A stretch of DNA of 64,000 nucleotides from Ctenosaura bakeri (GCA_948474755.1 CAOLHI010001303.1:713103-777102); one strand, 5' to 3'. Positions 1 to 10,300 are shown, counted from the stretch's first letter. Numbers and translations: made by a program. The notes: generated by a model from the letters alone, not told the origin.

Positions 1-206
1 CAGTGAGGCAACTGACCCCCCATGGTTGTCCCTCTGGGCAGCCCTTTCAGGTGGCCACCCAGCCCTGAGGCCAGCAATGTGGATGAGTGGCACATGAAGG
101 TGAGGTGGCACCATGGCCAGGACTTCCATGGCTGATTTGTTGTCCCTCCACAGAGCCATGGTGGCATGGGAGCAGGAGCAACATGGGTATGTGCTTTGTC
201 ACTTAC

Positions 207-609
207 CGCTCTTGTGCCTCTTGGCCCACCTGGGCTTCCCCGCCACCTTCCAGATGCGAAACATGGCAGGGAAGAACTTTGGCCGGGCGTGAGGGGGTGG
301 ATGGCCACGGAAGAGCTCCATAGTGTCAAAAAAGCAACACTTCAGAGCCTTAAACTTGTTGGTGACATGGGCCACCGTCCTCTCGAAGCCCTTGGCTGTG
401 AAGGCCGCTGCTAGGCTCTCGTAGAGGGCCTTGCTTGGCAGAGAAGTGCTTTTCATCAGCACACCCACGCCTTCACTGGCCGCAACGAGGGAAAGGAGGA
501 CTTTCACCTCGTTGTTGGCCCACAGGGTCCCTCTCGCGGCATCTCCAGACACACCACAGACGCTCCACAGACACAACACAGACGCAACACATGACCACTC
601 ACATGCCAT
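207..609 (-). CDS. Trihelix (Myb/SANT-like) DNA-binding ORF, possibly one exon
   Basis: A 136-codon frame on the - strand. From about residue 28 it has the layout of a trihelix domain: a leading Trp (TLWANNEVKVLL), a middle helix around ALYESLAAAFTAKGFERT, and a third helix rich in Lys/Phe (VTNKFKALKCCFF). A consensus splice donor (AGCG followed by GTAAGT, complement of 201-206) lies before the stop, so the exon probably ends at 207 and continues left. The N-terminal 25 residues do not look like the domain and the true start is unclear. The ORF is divergent from the trihelix gene at 943. It could be a second DNA-binding gene of the same Harbinger element, or part of an abutting element or host gene. 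Role in DNA binding is inferred from the fold pattern only. Confidence 0.5.
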
Positions 610-942
610 GCAATGGACACACTCGCCTCACCATTCAAACAGGAACTCACACTCCACCCCTAGCTCCAACGGTCCTGAGCTGGCCACTTCCTTCACCCTC
701 CAGGGGGCTTCACCAAACAGACACAGGTGTCATCAGTCAGCGACAGGCAGACGGCCCAGGCGGGCTGTCCTGAAAGTTTCTGAGGTCTCCCATAGGGGCA
801 ACTGCCAGTCCCTTGCCAGGAGTTCATCGGTTCTATCGTTAGCACGTTAGTACGTGGGCAGGGGCTCTCCCGACTGCCCTTGGCTCCAGCTGAAGCTCCG
901 TGGGGAAACGTGTGCCCCCTTGGGGCATGACACAAGGGCGGC
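610..942. promoter_or_regulatory. Divergent intergenic region between two trihelix genes
   Basis: This 330-bp gap separates the starts of the - strand ORF (609) and the + strand gene (943), so it is the place where promoters for both should lie. No convincing TATA box is seen. It contains TTAGCACG at 839-846 within a longer stretch ending TTAGTACG, the same core as in the subterminal region of the element's right end (5566-5585 and 5795-5805). This suggests a transposase or trihelix-protein binding site near the promoter; that is inference. Confidence 0.35.
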
Positions 943-3249
943 ATGGACGCGCTCGGCTCCCCCGAGAGGGTGCAGGGCAGAGGCATAGCTTGGCGACCCA
1001 CTGAGATCGAGGATCTCATGGAGATCTGGGGGCAGCTGAGGTATCAGGAGCTTCTGCGAAGTAGCCAGAGGAACATGCAGGTGTTCGAGGAGATTGCAGC
1101 AGAGATGGGACGGAAGGGACACTGGCGGACGGCTGTGGAATGTTGGAACAAGATGAAAATGAAGTGCCAGGAGTATCACCAGGTCCTCGCCCTTAACCGC
1201 TTGATGGGAGTGGAGCCCGCTACCTGCCCCTACTATAGGCAACTCCATGACATCCTCTGTGGGGATGCTAGTGTGGCCCCAAAGTGTGTAGCCTCTAGCC
1301 TCAAACTAGTTCGTGGCGGTGGCAGTGGTCGCGTAGACACCAGGGTCGCTGCACCCGAGGAAGAGCCCATGGATGCTTCTCAGAGCATGGATGATGGCCC
1401 TGCGGTGTCGACAGGTACAAACTTCCCTGGGGGAGGGGCATTCTGGGCTGTCGGCGGTGACACGGGGGGTGTTGGGGTGGGACTCACTGTCCTCCCCACA
1501 GGCTGCCAGGCACAGGAGAAGCGATGGGAGCTGGAGTTCCTCCCCGTACCTGGGCTACCATCTCCCGCACCTCCCCTCTGGGCTGTTGGCTACCCATGGG
1601 AACAGGCTGATCGGAGCCGGGCAGGAGCCGGGCAGTTCCCAGGCCTTGGATGCAGGTGCATGTCTAGGAGAACAGGGAGGTGTCTGGACAGGAATGTGGG
1701 CTGCTGATAAGCGGCTCCCAGTCTGGCAGCCCTTGCCGTTAAGGAATGTCAACTGAGTGGGCATCGGGAAAACATGGCACAGTGGCTCATTAGTGGCTGC
1801 AGGAAGCGGGGGGAGGCTAAGGGGACACTGAGCTCAGGAGGCCTGGCCTGGAGAAGTAAGGCAGGTGACATGATGACATGTGCCACGGTGAGTGCCAGGC
1901 ACCCGCTTCTGCAGCACGACCCCCGATGGGGTCCCTGTGGCACTGTGCCACACCCTGGTGCTGCTGCCAGATGGGTTTGCTGTTGCCCACGACTGCTTGT
2001 GTGTGCGTGTCCTGCAGTAACATGGCACGCCATGGGCAATGTGTCCATGCTCACCCCACTGATTCTGAGGCCCCCTCTGTGCCCATGTGCCCCCTGTATG
2101 CAACAGCCAGGTCCCTCTGTGCTGCCCCAGGCATGTGTTGCAGATGTGGCCACGTTGCCATTGGGGATGGCCATCAGTGGCCAGGGCCACCTGGCGTCAG
2201 CTGTCACTGTGTGCCAGGGGGCCTGTCACCATCCATCCACCCAAGTTGACAGTGTGTGGTGTCAGCTCTTGACAGGGTCTGCGGCATGAGCAGAGGACAT
2301 TACACCAGATGAGGACAGCGTGGCAAGCTGCAGCCAACCCCTGCCTAGTGGTCAAGGCAGTGTGGGTAGTTTTGAGGGTGATGGCGGCGGCCAGGAAAGT
2401 GAGGGGTTGTCTGATGATGAGGATGCCATGTTAGAAAGCACAGCCACCAGTTTGGGGCTTCGTCGCCCTGTTAAGCATGACGACAAATGACCTCCACACT
2501 GAGTCCAGATGCTGCTGAGCCCTCCCATAGAGGCGCTGGCCACTGAAGCATAGGGGCTGGCAGCGTGGCACCCATGCTGCGGGGGTCTGTGTCCCCTCTT
2601 TGTGGTACTGCACGTCCGGAAACGTGTAGCGACCCCACAAGGTGCCGGGGGGGATTGCTCTGCTCACTGGACTGTCAAATTCTCTGTATTCCTTCCAGAG
2701 CCAGCTCCGAGTGAGAGTAGCAGCAGAACCACTGTCAGCACTGCAGTGATGTCCCCCCACTCGAGGATGGTGGCAGCTCAGGCAAGGGACCAGACAGGGT
2801 GTAGGGGCAAGGCAAATGCCATGGCCATCATGTAGCACTCACGGGAGCTGCATGATGCTTCGGCGGCCGAGCGGAGGGCGCACCAGAGAGGGATGGAGAC
2901 GGCACTGACTGCGACCAATGCCATTCTCCAGCAACTGGTTGACACATACAGGGAGGATGTGGAGAGGAACGCAGAGGGCCAGGAGGATGTGGTGGAGGAG
3001 AAGCGGAGCACGAACAGGCTCATGTCAGCCATACTGCACAACCTGCAGTCTCGCCCTTTGGGCGGTGGTGCTACTCCACTGGCTTCCTCTGTGGTTCCCT
3101 CCACATTGCAACAAGGGATGGCCGGGCTTCCCTCTGCTAGCCAGCTGCCTCCTGAGGGGCTGTCCCAAGAGGAGGCTGCTGTTGGGAAGGGGAGATGTGC
3201 GAAAAGAGAGTGCAGCGCTATAGCCCATGATTTGGCTTGCCTTGCCTGA
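943..3249 (+). pseudogene. Harbinger trihelix Myb/SANT-like DNA-binding protein, multi-exon, one in-frame stop
   Basis: Exon 1 (943-1414) encodes a full trihelix domain: IAWRPTEIEDLMEIWG (helix 1 with Trp), then RNMQVFEEIAAEMGRKGHWRT, WNKMKMKCQEYHQ, and the family signature TCPYYRQLHDIL at about residues 90-101. A donor (ACAG|GTACAA) ends it at 1414 in phase 1. The next coding block starts after AG at 2293 in exactly the matching phase and is acidic (ITPDEDSV...SDDEDAML), ending near a GTTAAG donor at 2470. A third block follows TTCCTTCCAG at 2698 and carries a Ser/Thr stretch, then HSRELHDASAAERRAHQRG and a predicted coiled-coil tail (METALTATNAILQQLVDTYRE), closing at 3249. A TAG at 2836-2838 interrupts the third block in frame, and the exon 2/3 junction phase is not resolved. 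In Harbinger elements this protein binds the termini and carries the transposase to DNA. An AATAAA lies 203 bp past the stop. Confidence 0.75.
1415..2293 (+). other. Probable intron 1 of the trihelix gene
   Basis: Starts GTACAA after ACAG and ends with GAGCAG. The phases of the flanking coding blocks agree exactly (one base left over, two bases completing a Glu codon). Open frames inside are short and overlap on both strands, as expected in GC-rich non-coding DNA. The acceptor lacks a strong pyrimidine tract, which is the weak point of this call. Confidence 0.5.
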
Positions 3250-3451
3250 AGGGGGGGTGGACGGCATCTCAGCTGGGAAGGGGACACTAACTGCTTGCCT
3301 GCTCTGTGCCTTCTGGTGCCTGGGTGGGGACCTGCTTCTGCCCTGCTGGTGAGCTTTGTCGCCGGAGGCAAGCATGATACTACATCTGGCACTCGCTGCC
3401 TACCATGGGTTCCTTCTTATGCCTGCCTGTCACCAAGTAGGGGAACTACCT

Positions 3452-3457
3452 AATAAA
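3452..3457 (+). terminator. Poly(A) signal AATAAA for the trihelix gene
   Basis: AATAAA at 203 bp past the stop codon of the + strand trihelix gene, followed by a GT-rich stretch (CCGTGTCTGTGTTC). Position fits the end of that transcript; function is inferred. Confidence 0.5.
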
Positions 3458-3700
3458 CACACATTCCTGCCACCGTGTCTGTGTTCTTCCTGCCCGGTAG
3501 CTGAGAGTGGGTGTGACAGGGTGGCCTCAGTCATGGATGCCTCTCTTGCATTGGCTACTCCTCCTAATGCCCTGTGATTTCCCCATGGCATGTCCCCTCC
3601 CTCTGCTGACAGGGACCACGGACCATGCCGACAGCGCGAGCATGCTGTGCTTATGCCAGTGAGGGTCCACACAGGGGTCATGGGGCATCATGTGTTCCAT

Positions 3701-3706
3701 TTTATT
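3701..3706 (-). terminator. Poly(A) signal AATAAA (complement) for the transposase gene
   Basis: TTTATT on the + strand reads AATAAA on the - strand, about 160 bp past the transposase stop codon. Together with the signal at 3452 it shows two convergent transcripts ending tail to tail within about 250 bp. Confidence 0.5.
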
Positions 3707-3865
3707 CACAGAGGTAAAGGAAGATGCATTCAGAATACATGCTGTGCTTTCATGTTTGGTTACCGGATCCCCTCAGGGGACTATGCATGCCTGCTGGCTG
3801 AGGAAGCATAGGGGGAGGGAGAGCACGGTGTCTTTGTGGCTGCAGCTGGGGGCAGAGATGGCGGG

Positions 3866-5415
3866 TCAGCCAGCGATCATCCTGGCGATGGCATCCCTGA
3901 CCCTCTGGCCCTCCCTCGGCCTCCTGTGATCGTGTGCCGTGTAGACATAGGCACCTGGGGGGATGGTGATGCGTGCGGGCGGGGGGAGGTTGGGATGCAG
4001 TGCGTGGCCTTTGGTTTCGCAGATGTTGTGCAGGGCCACGCAGGCAGTGATGACCGGCAGGAAATTAGGCTCGGAGACGGTCAGTGGAACTAACAGGCAG
4101 CTCCATCTGGCCTTCAGCCTCCCAAAGGCATGCTTCACAAAATTGCGGCACTGATTGAATACTCTGTTGTAGGCCAGCTGCTGGGGGTTCAGCTGACCTC
4201 TGTAGGGCTTCATGAGCCACTGTCCCAAGATGACGGGCCTGACCCGCATACCATGGATGGTGATGGCCGGGTTGCCGAGGACGCATTGCTTGGCCTCCAT
4301 GGCCTGCCACGGGGCTGAGTGGCGGAAGACATGTGCATCATGGGTGCAACCCGTATACCCCAACTCAATATCCAGGAACTGTCCCGAATGATCTGTCAGG
4401 CCTTGCAGCAGGATGGAGAAGCTGTCCTTCCAGTTGAGGAACTCCTGTGCCCGTCCTTTCGGGGACAGTACAGGGATATGGGTCCCATCCAGGGCGCCGA
4501 TACACTGTGGAAATCCCATGGTCTCGAAGACTTCTATGACCTAAGGGTGGGAAGGAAAAGTGCCGTCAACAGGGGACATAGATGTATTGGGGGCATCGGT
4601 GGCACCACTGGGGCGTTGCATGGCTCGGGGAGGTCGGGACTCTCTGGCAGATAGAACTGCTGCCCCCCTGACTGGTGTCGCCTGCCCACCGGCCCCAGCT
4701 ATGCATTCCTAGTGGCAGCGTGCCACCTGGGCTGTGGGGAAGGGAGAGGGCGTGCTCCACGGCTGTGCGTGACATGGCAGTTCCCAGACGGTCGTGCTGA
4801 GTGGACTCACCATGCGGTGGTTGCGCAGGCGGACAATGGTGCCCAGGAGGACATGTTCTATGGCGAGGGAAACTTCCACCCCGATCTCTGCCACCGTCGA
4901 GATGCCCAATCCAAAGGTGTTCGCAGTCTTCCTGTAGATTAGGGGAGTGGTGAGCCACCAGATCACGATGGCAGCCCGCTCCTTACAGAGATGGGCATGC
5001 TCATGACGGTGGTGGTGCACTGTAGGTGCGGGCACAGATGTTCCACGATCTCAAAGAGGGTGGCCCATGTCATTTTGAAGTGGTACTGCCACATTTCGTC
5101 ATCCCAGGTTGCCAACACTTCCTGGAGCCACCAGTCCCATCAGACACGGGTCCTGACCCACCATCTCTGGGGGCGCGGAAGGGTTTCCAGCCAGGCATGC
5201 ACAGCAATGTGGGGATCGGCTGGCTGTTCCCCGTCAGTTGGTACGGAGGCAGTGGTGGGAGTGGCTGCTCGAGTGCAGATGGTGGCAGCCACCTCCATGA
5301 CGGCTCTCCTGCCCCGCCGCTGCTGTCGTGCCCTCCAGGCTCATAGGGCAGTCATGTTGTTCATATACAGCTATATTGCCAGTGTCCTGAGGAGCTCTGT
5401 CTGGTCAGGCTCCAT
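3866..5415 (-). pseudogene. HARBI1-like Harbinger transposase, two exons, inactivated
   Basis: Exon 1 (about 5415-4811) begins MEPDQTELL and contains the N-terminal part typical of vertebrate Harbinger transposases (RWWVRTRV...WDDEMWQYHFKM...LFEIVEHLCP) and a helix-turn-helix region (YRKTANTFGLGISTVAEI). A GTGAGT donor (4810-4805) and a CCACCCTTAG acceptor (to 4541) bound a 270-bp intron in phase 0. Exon 2 (4540-3866) carries the DDE nuclease domain: first Asp in CIGALDGTHIPV, second Asp in GYTGCTHDAHVF, then NFVKHAFGRLKARW. In relatives the residue before the HAFG/RAFG motif is the catalytic Glu (VERAFG); here it is Lys, codon AAG at 4135-4133. Exon 1 has three in-frame stops (TAG, TGA, TGA) and a frameshift near 4985. 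Family assignment is firm; loss of activity is inferred from these breaks. Confidence 0.87.
4541..4810 (-). other. Intron of the Harbinger transposase gene
   Basis: On the - strand it starts GTGAGT and ends CCACCCTTAG, and its removal joins the two coding blocks in frame (LRNHRM to VIEVFETMGF), which matches the continuous protein of the family at this point. Confidence 0.7.
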
Positions 5416-5564
5416 GGCGGGTCATGGGCATGGTGGAGAGGGCTGCAGCTCCAGCTGCGTCACAGCTGCAATCTGTCCTGCCTTTTCCAGGGCAACCTGT
5501 TACGGGGGTGAGCCCTGCTACCAGTCTGCCCTTGGGACTGCTGCGACAGCCTGTTGGCAGGATG

Positions 5565-5588
5565 TATCGTGCTAATGTTAGCACGATA
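5565..5588. repeat. Perfect palindrome, 11-bp arms, in Harbinger subterminal region
   Basis: Left arm TATCGTGCTAA (5565-5575), 2-bp centre TG, right arm TTAGCACGATA (5578-5588). It lies 150 bp upstream of the transposase start and 231 bp inside the right end. The half-site TTAGCACG recurs inverted at 5795-5805 and direct at 839-846, which suggests a dimeric binding site for the transposase or the trihelix protein. Confidence 0.7.
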
Positions 5589-5794
5589 GGCCGAAAACAA
5601 ATTTTTAAAAGAAAACCCACTGACCAATCAGGGCCAGTGGGGCAGGGACAGGGTGGGACCTGGGTGTGGCTGAGGACACCGACATGCGGAAGAGGCACCG
5701 GGCGGGGACCGGTGCTCTCTCGCAAATGCCCTGCTGTGTGTGGAGTGCAAGGGGCTCTCTTGCGATGTTTGTAATAGTGAGAGGGCTCTAGTTC

Positions 5795-5819
5795 ATCGTG
5801 CTAACGTGCGAAAAGGGCC
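5795..5819 (-). repeat. Right terminal inverted repeat of the Harbinger element
   Basis: Read from the outside it is GGCCCTTTTCGCACGTTAG followed by CACGAT. The first 13 bases are almost identical to the ends of the non-autonomous elements elsewhere in the window (GGCTCTTTTCGCA at 12994 complement, GGCCCTTTCCGCA at 13191, GGCCCTTTTTGCA at 29048). CAA at 5820-5822 is the candidate target duplication; the partner copy is out of view. Confidence 0.8.
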
Positions 5820-5869
5820 CAAGCGTTGTTGAATACTGCTGCCATCGTACCTCAACATTGGCTCTGATT

Positions 5870-5940
5870 TCTAGGGGTGATGGGAGTTGCAGTCCAACAT
5901 CATTTAGAGGGTCATAAAATCCCTATCCCTGGTCTAGGAA
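5870..5940 (+). repeat. Interspersed repeat fragment (GATGGGAGTTGCAGTCC type)
   Basis: Contains GATGGGAGTTGCAGTCCAAC, the same motif as the antisense copies at 31140-31255, 45125-45200, 50175-50300 and 60288-60375. It is a dispersed short repeat of unassigned family. Confidence 0.4.
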
Positions 5941-6447
5941 TACAAAAGGCAAATAAAACAGAAATTACATATCTTTAAAAACTCTCTAGAAGATGAGAGG
6001 TGTTTAAAGCTACAGTGACAAAAACCGTTCAAATTCTGACACAAATTTACCATCAAATATGGAAAACAAAACAAATGCCTTCAGATTGAAAACATTCAAT
6101 ATACGTGCCATTCCTTAAGAACGGGAACACCAGAAATTGCAATAGCTATTGGATCGGTGCATTTATCTCCTGTGGAAGTAAAGTGATGCTCCAAATTTTA
6201 CAACAGAAGTTTTTATCAGATATGGTGCAAGAAAGTTGATTTCCAAGATGGATTCAGAACAGGAAAGAACACTAGGGATCATATTGAAAACAAATATTGG
6301 ATAGTGGGACATACCAGGCAGTTTCAGAAGAAAATCAGTCTATGTTTTATTGATTATAGCAAACCTTTGATTATGTAGTTCATGTAAAACTATGGATTGC
6401 TCTAAAGGAAATGGGTGTGCCATAACATTGATTTTCTTGTTGTGTAA

Positions 6448-6627
6448 GGCCATTTCTGCACTAGACTGTTATAGCACTATTATTCCAATTTCAACCTCCT
6501 ATGAAATCCGTGGGTTTGCAGTTTAGGGAGTGGCCAGCTGGCCCCTCCCTAAACTGCAAACCTCAGGATTCCACGGGATGTTGAAAATGCAATAATAGTG
6601 CTATAACAGTCTAGTGTGGAAATAGTC
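6448..6627. mobile_element. Fold-back MITE D1, GGCC ends, TAA target duplication
   Basis: 180 bp, starts GGCCATTTCTGCACTAGAC and ends in the near-inverse GTCTAGTGTGGAAATAGTC. TAA flanks both sides (6445-6447 and 6628-6630). The arms pair along almost the whole length (GCAGTTTAGGGAGTGG against the CCTCCCTAAACTGC arm). It sits inside the BovB remnant, whose reading continues on both sides, so it is younger than that LINE. Confidence 0.85.
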
Positions 6628-7384
6628 TAACTTATACTGAGGACAAGAGGTCATGATCTGGACAAAATGGAAAAGCAGAATGGTTTCTCATTGGCAAGGA
6701 GGTCAGCTGAGGCTGCATTTTATCACTCAATCTGTTTAATTTATATGCAGAAAGTATCACATAGAAAGCTAGATTGTGCTTTGAGGAAGAAGATGTGAAA
6801 ACTGGAGGAAGAACCATCAACAGTTTAAGATGTGTAGAGGATATATGCTACTAGCAGGCAATAGCAATGATTTGGAATTACTATTGGAGAAAGTTAAGAA
6901 AGCAAGTACAAAAGCAAAGTTGAAACTCAACATTAAGAAAACAAAAATAATGACCACAGCTGATTTACATCACTTTAAAGTAAATGATGAAGATGTTAAA
7001 ATATACCTTGGTTCAGTCATACATCAAAATGAAGACTGTAGACAAGGAATCAAAAGATGACTAAGATTTGGAAAGACAGGTTTAAAGGAACAAATCTAAA
7101 GATAGACAAATGAATACCTAAGTCTACATTGTCCATGCCATAGTGTTTCTGATTTCTATGGATGTTTCTGAAAGCTGGACAGTAAGGTAAGCTGACAGGA
7201 AGATAATTAACACATTTGAAATATGGTGGTGGAAGAGATTTCTACAGACATCATGAACTGCTAAAAAGACAAACCAAAGGGACTTAGAGAAGATCAAGCC
7301 TGAACTTTCATTAGAATTAAAAATGACTACACAAAGGCAGCCATTCTTTGGATATATCATAAGATGACATGATTCACTGGAAAA

Positions 7385-7545
7385 GAAAACAACAACAACA
7401 ACAACAGATTTATTTCTTACCTGCCTCTCTCCAAGGCTTGAGATGGAGTACTACATAGTTTAAAATACAACTGAAAACACATAAAACCATTTAAAATACA
7501 AGAATTTAACATTCATAGTTAAAAATTCACTGGGTAGGCCTGCCT
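7385..7545 (-). mobile_element. L2-type LINE 3' tail (antisense) inserted in BovB
   Basis: Begins with (AAC)n, then TTTATTTCTTACCTGCCTCT followed by TCCAAGGCTTGAG, the complement of the common L2-type 3' end. The same module is at 25100-25215. It separates two parts of the BovB reading frame, so it is an insertion. Confidence 0.55.
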
Positions 7546-7724
7546 GTTATAATGCCAGGTGAAGTGAGAGGTAATAGGAAAAGAGGAAGATGACATTACA
7601 AGTGCATAGACTCCACCAAGAAAGCCACAGTCCAGAGTTTTCAGGAGCTGAGCAGGACTGCTGGTGACAGAAGGCGTCTCATTCATGGGGTCACCATAGG
7701 TCAAACCTTACTTGACATCAATTT

Positions 7725-8250
7725 TACCACTCTAGGTTAGACCTCATTTGGAATACTGTGTCCAGTTCTGGGCACCTCAATTCAAGAAGGATATTGACAA
7801 GCTGGAGCGTATCAAGAGGAGGGCAACCAAAATGGTGAAGGGTCTGGAAGCCATGCCCTATTAGGAGCAGCTTAAGGAGCTGGGTATGCTTAGTCTGCAG
7901 AAGAGAAAGTTAAGAGAGAATGTGATAACCATGTTTAAACAGTTGAAGGGATGTCACATCGAGGAGACAGCGGGCTTGTTTTCCACTCTCCAAAGACTAG
8001 GACAAGGAGCAATGGATTCAAACTATAGGAAAAGAGATTCAACCTGAAGCTCAGGAAGAACTTGTTTGATGGTCAGAGCTGTTCGGCAGTGGAATATGCC
8101 CCCTCAGAGTATGGTGGAGTCTCCTTCTTTGGAGGTGTTTAAGCAGAGGCTGGATGACCATCTGTTGGGAGTGCTTTGATGTGGGGTCCTGCATGGCAAG
8201 GAGTTGGACTGGATGGCCCCTGTGGTCTCTTCCAACTCTGTGATTGTAAT
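7725..8250 (+). mobile_element. CR1 LINE 3' fragment with stops
   Basis: Encodes the C-terminal part of CR1 ORF2 ([59 protein letters not shown]) and the CR1 3' end GGACTGGATGGCCCCTGTGG then CTCTTCCAACTCTGTGAT. A TAG interrupts it at 7861 and there are further frameshifts. It is about 80 percent alike by eye to the copy at 20383. Confidence 0.87.
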
Positions 8251-8442
8251 TAACAACAAAGAGGAGGTTTTGGCAGTTCCGTCTTGCCACTCAGTGATGG
8301 AAAAAAAATGCTTTTGCTGCCACAACTTTCAAAGTTATAAGAATCCATGTTTGTGTCATAAGACCATAGGATTCAGTTAATGAATCTAACTACGTGTATT
8401 GCAGGGAATGATCAGGAACCAACATTTTATATTTTATATTTT

Positions 8443-8492
8443 TCATATAGTAGTATATAGCCTTCCTTCATATAGTAGTATATAGCCTTCCT
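8443..8492. repeat. Two perfect 25-bp tandem units
   Basis: The unit TCATATAGTAGTATATAGCC plus TTCCT occurs twice back to back (8443-8467, 8468-8492). A recent local duplication. Confidence 0.92.
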
Positions 8493-8507
8493 CATTTCCT
8501 CTTCTTC

Positions 8508-8698
8508 ATCAAAATATTGTGAATACTGATGGCTTGTGATGGCCATAATGCCTTCTTCATTCATTTTTGTGTAAGGAAAAAAGGATTCCATATTATACTT
8601 GAAAACCGTATAATGCAAAGGGTCCCAGAATGGATTCCTCATGTTATGTGTTGGCCTACTGTATTAAGAGAGTTTGAATCCTTATTTAAGATGGGAAG
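8508..8698 (+). repeat. Copy 1 of a 190-bp direct dispersed repeat
   Basis: Nearly the same sequence as 10301-10489 in the same orientation, from ATCAAAATA through GATGGGAAG, with scattered substitutions and few indels. It includes GGATTCCATATTATACTTG and TCCCAGAATGGATTCCTCAT. No family was recognised; either a repeat family or a local duplication. Confidence 0.85.
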
Positions 8699-8699
8699 A

Positions 8700-10300
8700 C
8701 ATAATGCCTTTCACACTTGCTGGGTTACAATTTTGCAGAACAAAAATGGACAATTGCCATAAAGATTGAGGATAATGAGAGGTGCAGAACAACACATCTG
8801 GAAGGCACTAAATTGGAGAAGTTTGGTCTGGAATGTTGTTGTTGTTAATATTAACATTTGCAAACACTTGCTTCATGTCGCAAATGTCACAGTTGGCACT
8901 GTAGAACACCATTTCTTTCTCAAGAGTCTCTTTTTTTTGCTATGTGAGTGCACATAGCTTTGTCCACAGGATCATTTTCTTTTTGAGTAAATAAGTGGGA
9001 AGACTTGGTTTGCTGGAAAGTTCTATGTGTTCACTGAGACCTATTGAAAGTAAGATGTTATCAAAAGAGTTCCTATGTTTCCATGGTCTTTGAAGAGTGT
9101 GGGATTTCTTTGGAAGAGATAAGGGAGAGACCTACTTCTCTGCTCTTTCTAAAATATGTGATATGGAGATCCATCAAGACCAATGAAACAACGTGTCTTG
9201 TCCATGATGCACAAAATGTCTAATTCTGAAAGCAATGAATGCTGAAAGATGACATCATTGCAGATAATACCATCAGCCTGCAAGAGAAGCAGGTATTGTT
9301 GCATAATGGGAGAAGAGTATATAAACCTCATTAAGGTGCCCATGGTGGGAGGAGGCAGCAAGTGGCACCAAGAAGTAGACAGAGAGTAAAGGAAAAAGAC
9401 TCAGAAGAACAAGGAAAGTTCTATGGAAATGACCAGAAAGGTAGAAAGGGGAAAAAACAAGAACAGGTGAACAATAGAGGGGATATCAGAGACAAAAGCA
9501 AAACAAAGAAAGGACAATCCAGACTTCCTCTGTCCCAGGGAATTCACCATCTACCTCAGTGTAGGGAGTTCATGAGGGCCATTCAACTCAAGTGTTTGTA
9601 GAAGGCCGGAGGTAGTTTGAATGGTCCTTTTGGCTTGTTTTAACCTGATGTCCATCAGAAAGACACCAAGGACCCATGAACATAATCTCTTTTAGACAAG
9701 AGGTGAATGAGAGGCTGCATCTTATTACCTGCTGATAGTTATTTAGCCCAGGCAAGCATATCATCCCAAGGAGGAAAGGCCCAAGCCATAAGAGTCAAGA
9801 TGGACAACTATTGCAGTAGTCCCTTCTTTAATATGAGTTTGTTTTACTCAGTTTCAGTTATATGCAAAAAGCCCCTTGTGATGCCCATGTTGCTCACAGC
9901 ATCTTCTGCTGCTTGTGGTATCTACTGCTGGCTCTCAGCTTTGCTTGCTCTGCACATGATATCTGATGCTACTGGCCTTCCTCTTTACACTATTGACACT
10001 GCCTGGGGTACCTTGTGCTGCTCATGCTAACTTGTATTCAGCAGCTTGGCTGTAGCTGGTGAAATGGTCACACTGGGAAAGTGGTTTTGCTGTTGAATAA
10101 TGACCCCAGAGCATAAGAGTGGTAATGCTGGCAATCCAAACAAGCCAAAGAAAATCCAAAAAGTGCTTTCTTTAAATGAAAAGGTGAAAGTTCTGGACTT
10201 AATAGTGACATTAAACCAGATCATCCTGGTACTACAACCCAAGACCACCTTCTGATGACCTTCCTTCTGATGAAGTTTTCTCTTCTGGTGATACCTATTC
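8700..10300. other. No recognised gene or repeat
   Basis: Unique-looking AT-rich DNA between the two 190-bp repeats. Short frames occur on both strands, none longer than 107 codons, and none has a recognisable domain. Confidence 0.5.

Larger units (their letters stand above)
1..5819. mobile_element. PIF/Harbinger DNA transposon, left end outside window
   Basis: The segment is clearly richer in G+C than the rest of the window and contains the two hallmark Harbinger genes: a HARBI1-like DDE transposase (- strand) and a trihelix Myb/SANT-like DNA-binding protein (+ strand). The two genes converge, each ending near its own AATAAA signal (3452 and 3701 complement). The right terminus is seen at 5807-5819 as TGCGAAAAGGGCC followed by CAA, which would be the 3-bp target duplication. 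No matching left terminus is found before position 943, and a further trihelix ORF occupies 207-609, so the element either starts left of the window or two Harbinger copies abut. Both recognised genes carry inactivating changes, so this copy is non-autonomous today. Identity is strong; the left boundary is unknown. Confidence 0.85.
6110..7740 (+). mobile_element. BovB (RTE-clade) LINE remnant, interrupted
   Basis: Reading across frameshifts, the reverse transcriptase signature of BovB is visible: QDGFRTGKNTRDHIENKYW and FQKKISLCFIDYSKPL near 6240-6380, then after the MITE at 6448-6627 the palm/thumb region (LLEKVKKASTKAKLKLNIKK near 6875-6945, HHFKVNDEDVKIYLGSV near 6970-7018, RQGIKR). The C-terminal end resumes at about 7545-7740 (VRGNRKRGR...FQELSRTAGDRRRLIHGV) after an insertion at 7385-7545. 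Many stops and indels mark it as old. BovB LINEs are characteristic of squamates and ruminants. The 5' half (endonuclease) is not seen. Confidence 0.78.

Noticed and set aside
1749..2289. Several overlapping frames of 61-171 codons on both strands
   Set aside because: They lie in the predicted intron of the trihelix gene and in GC-rich DNA where long chance frames are expected.
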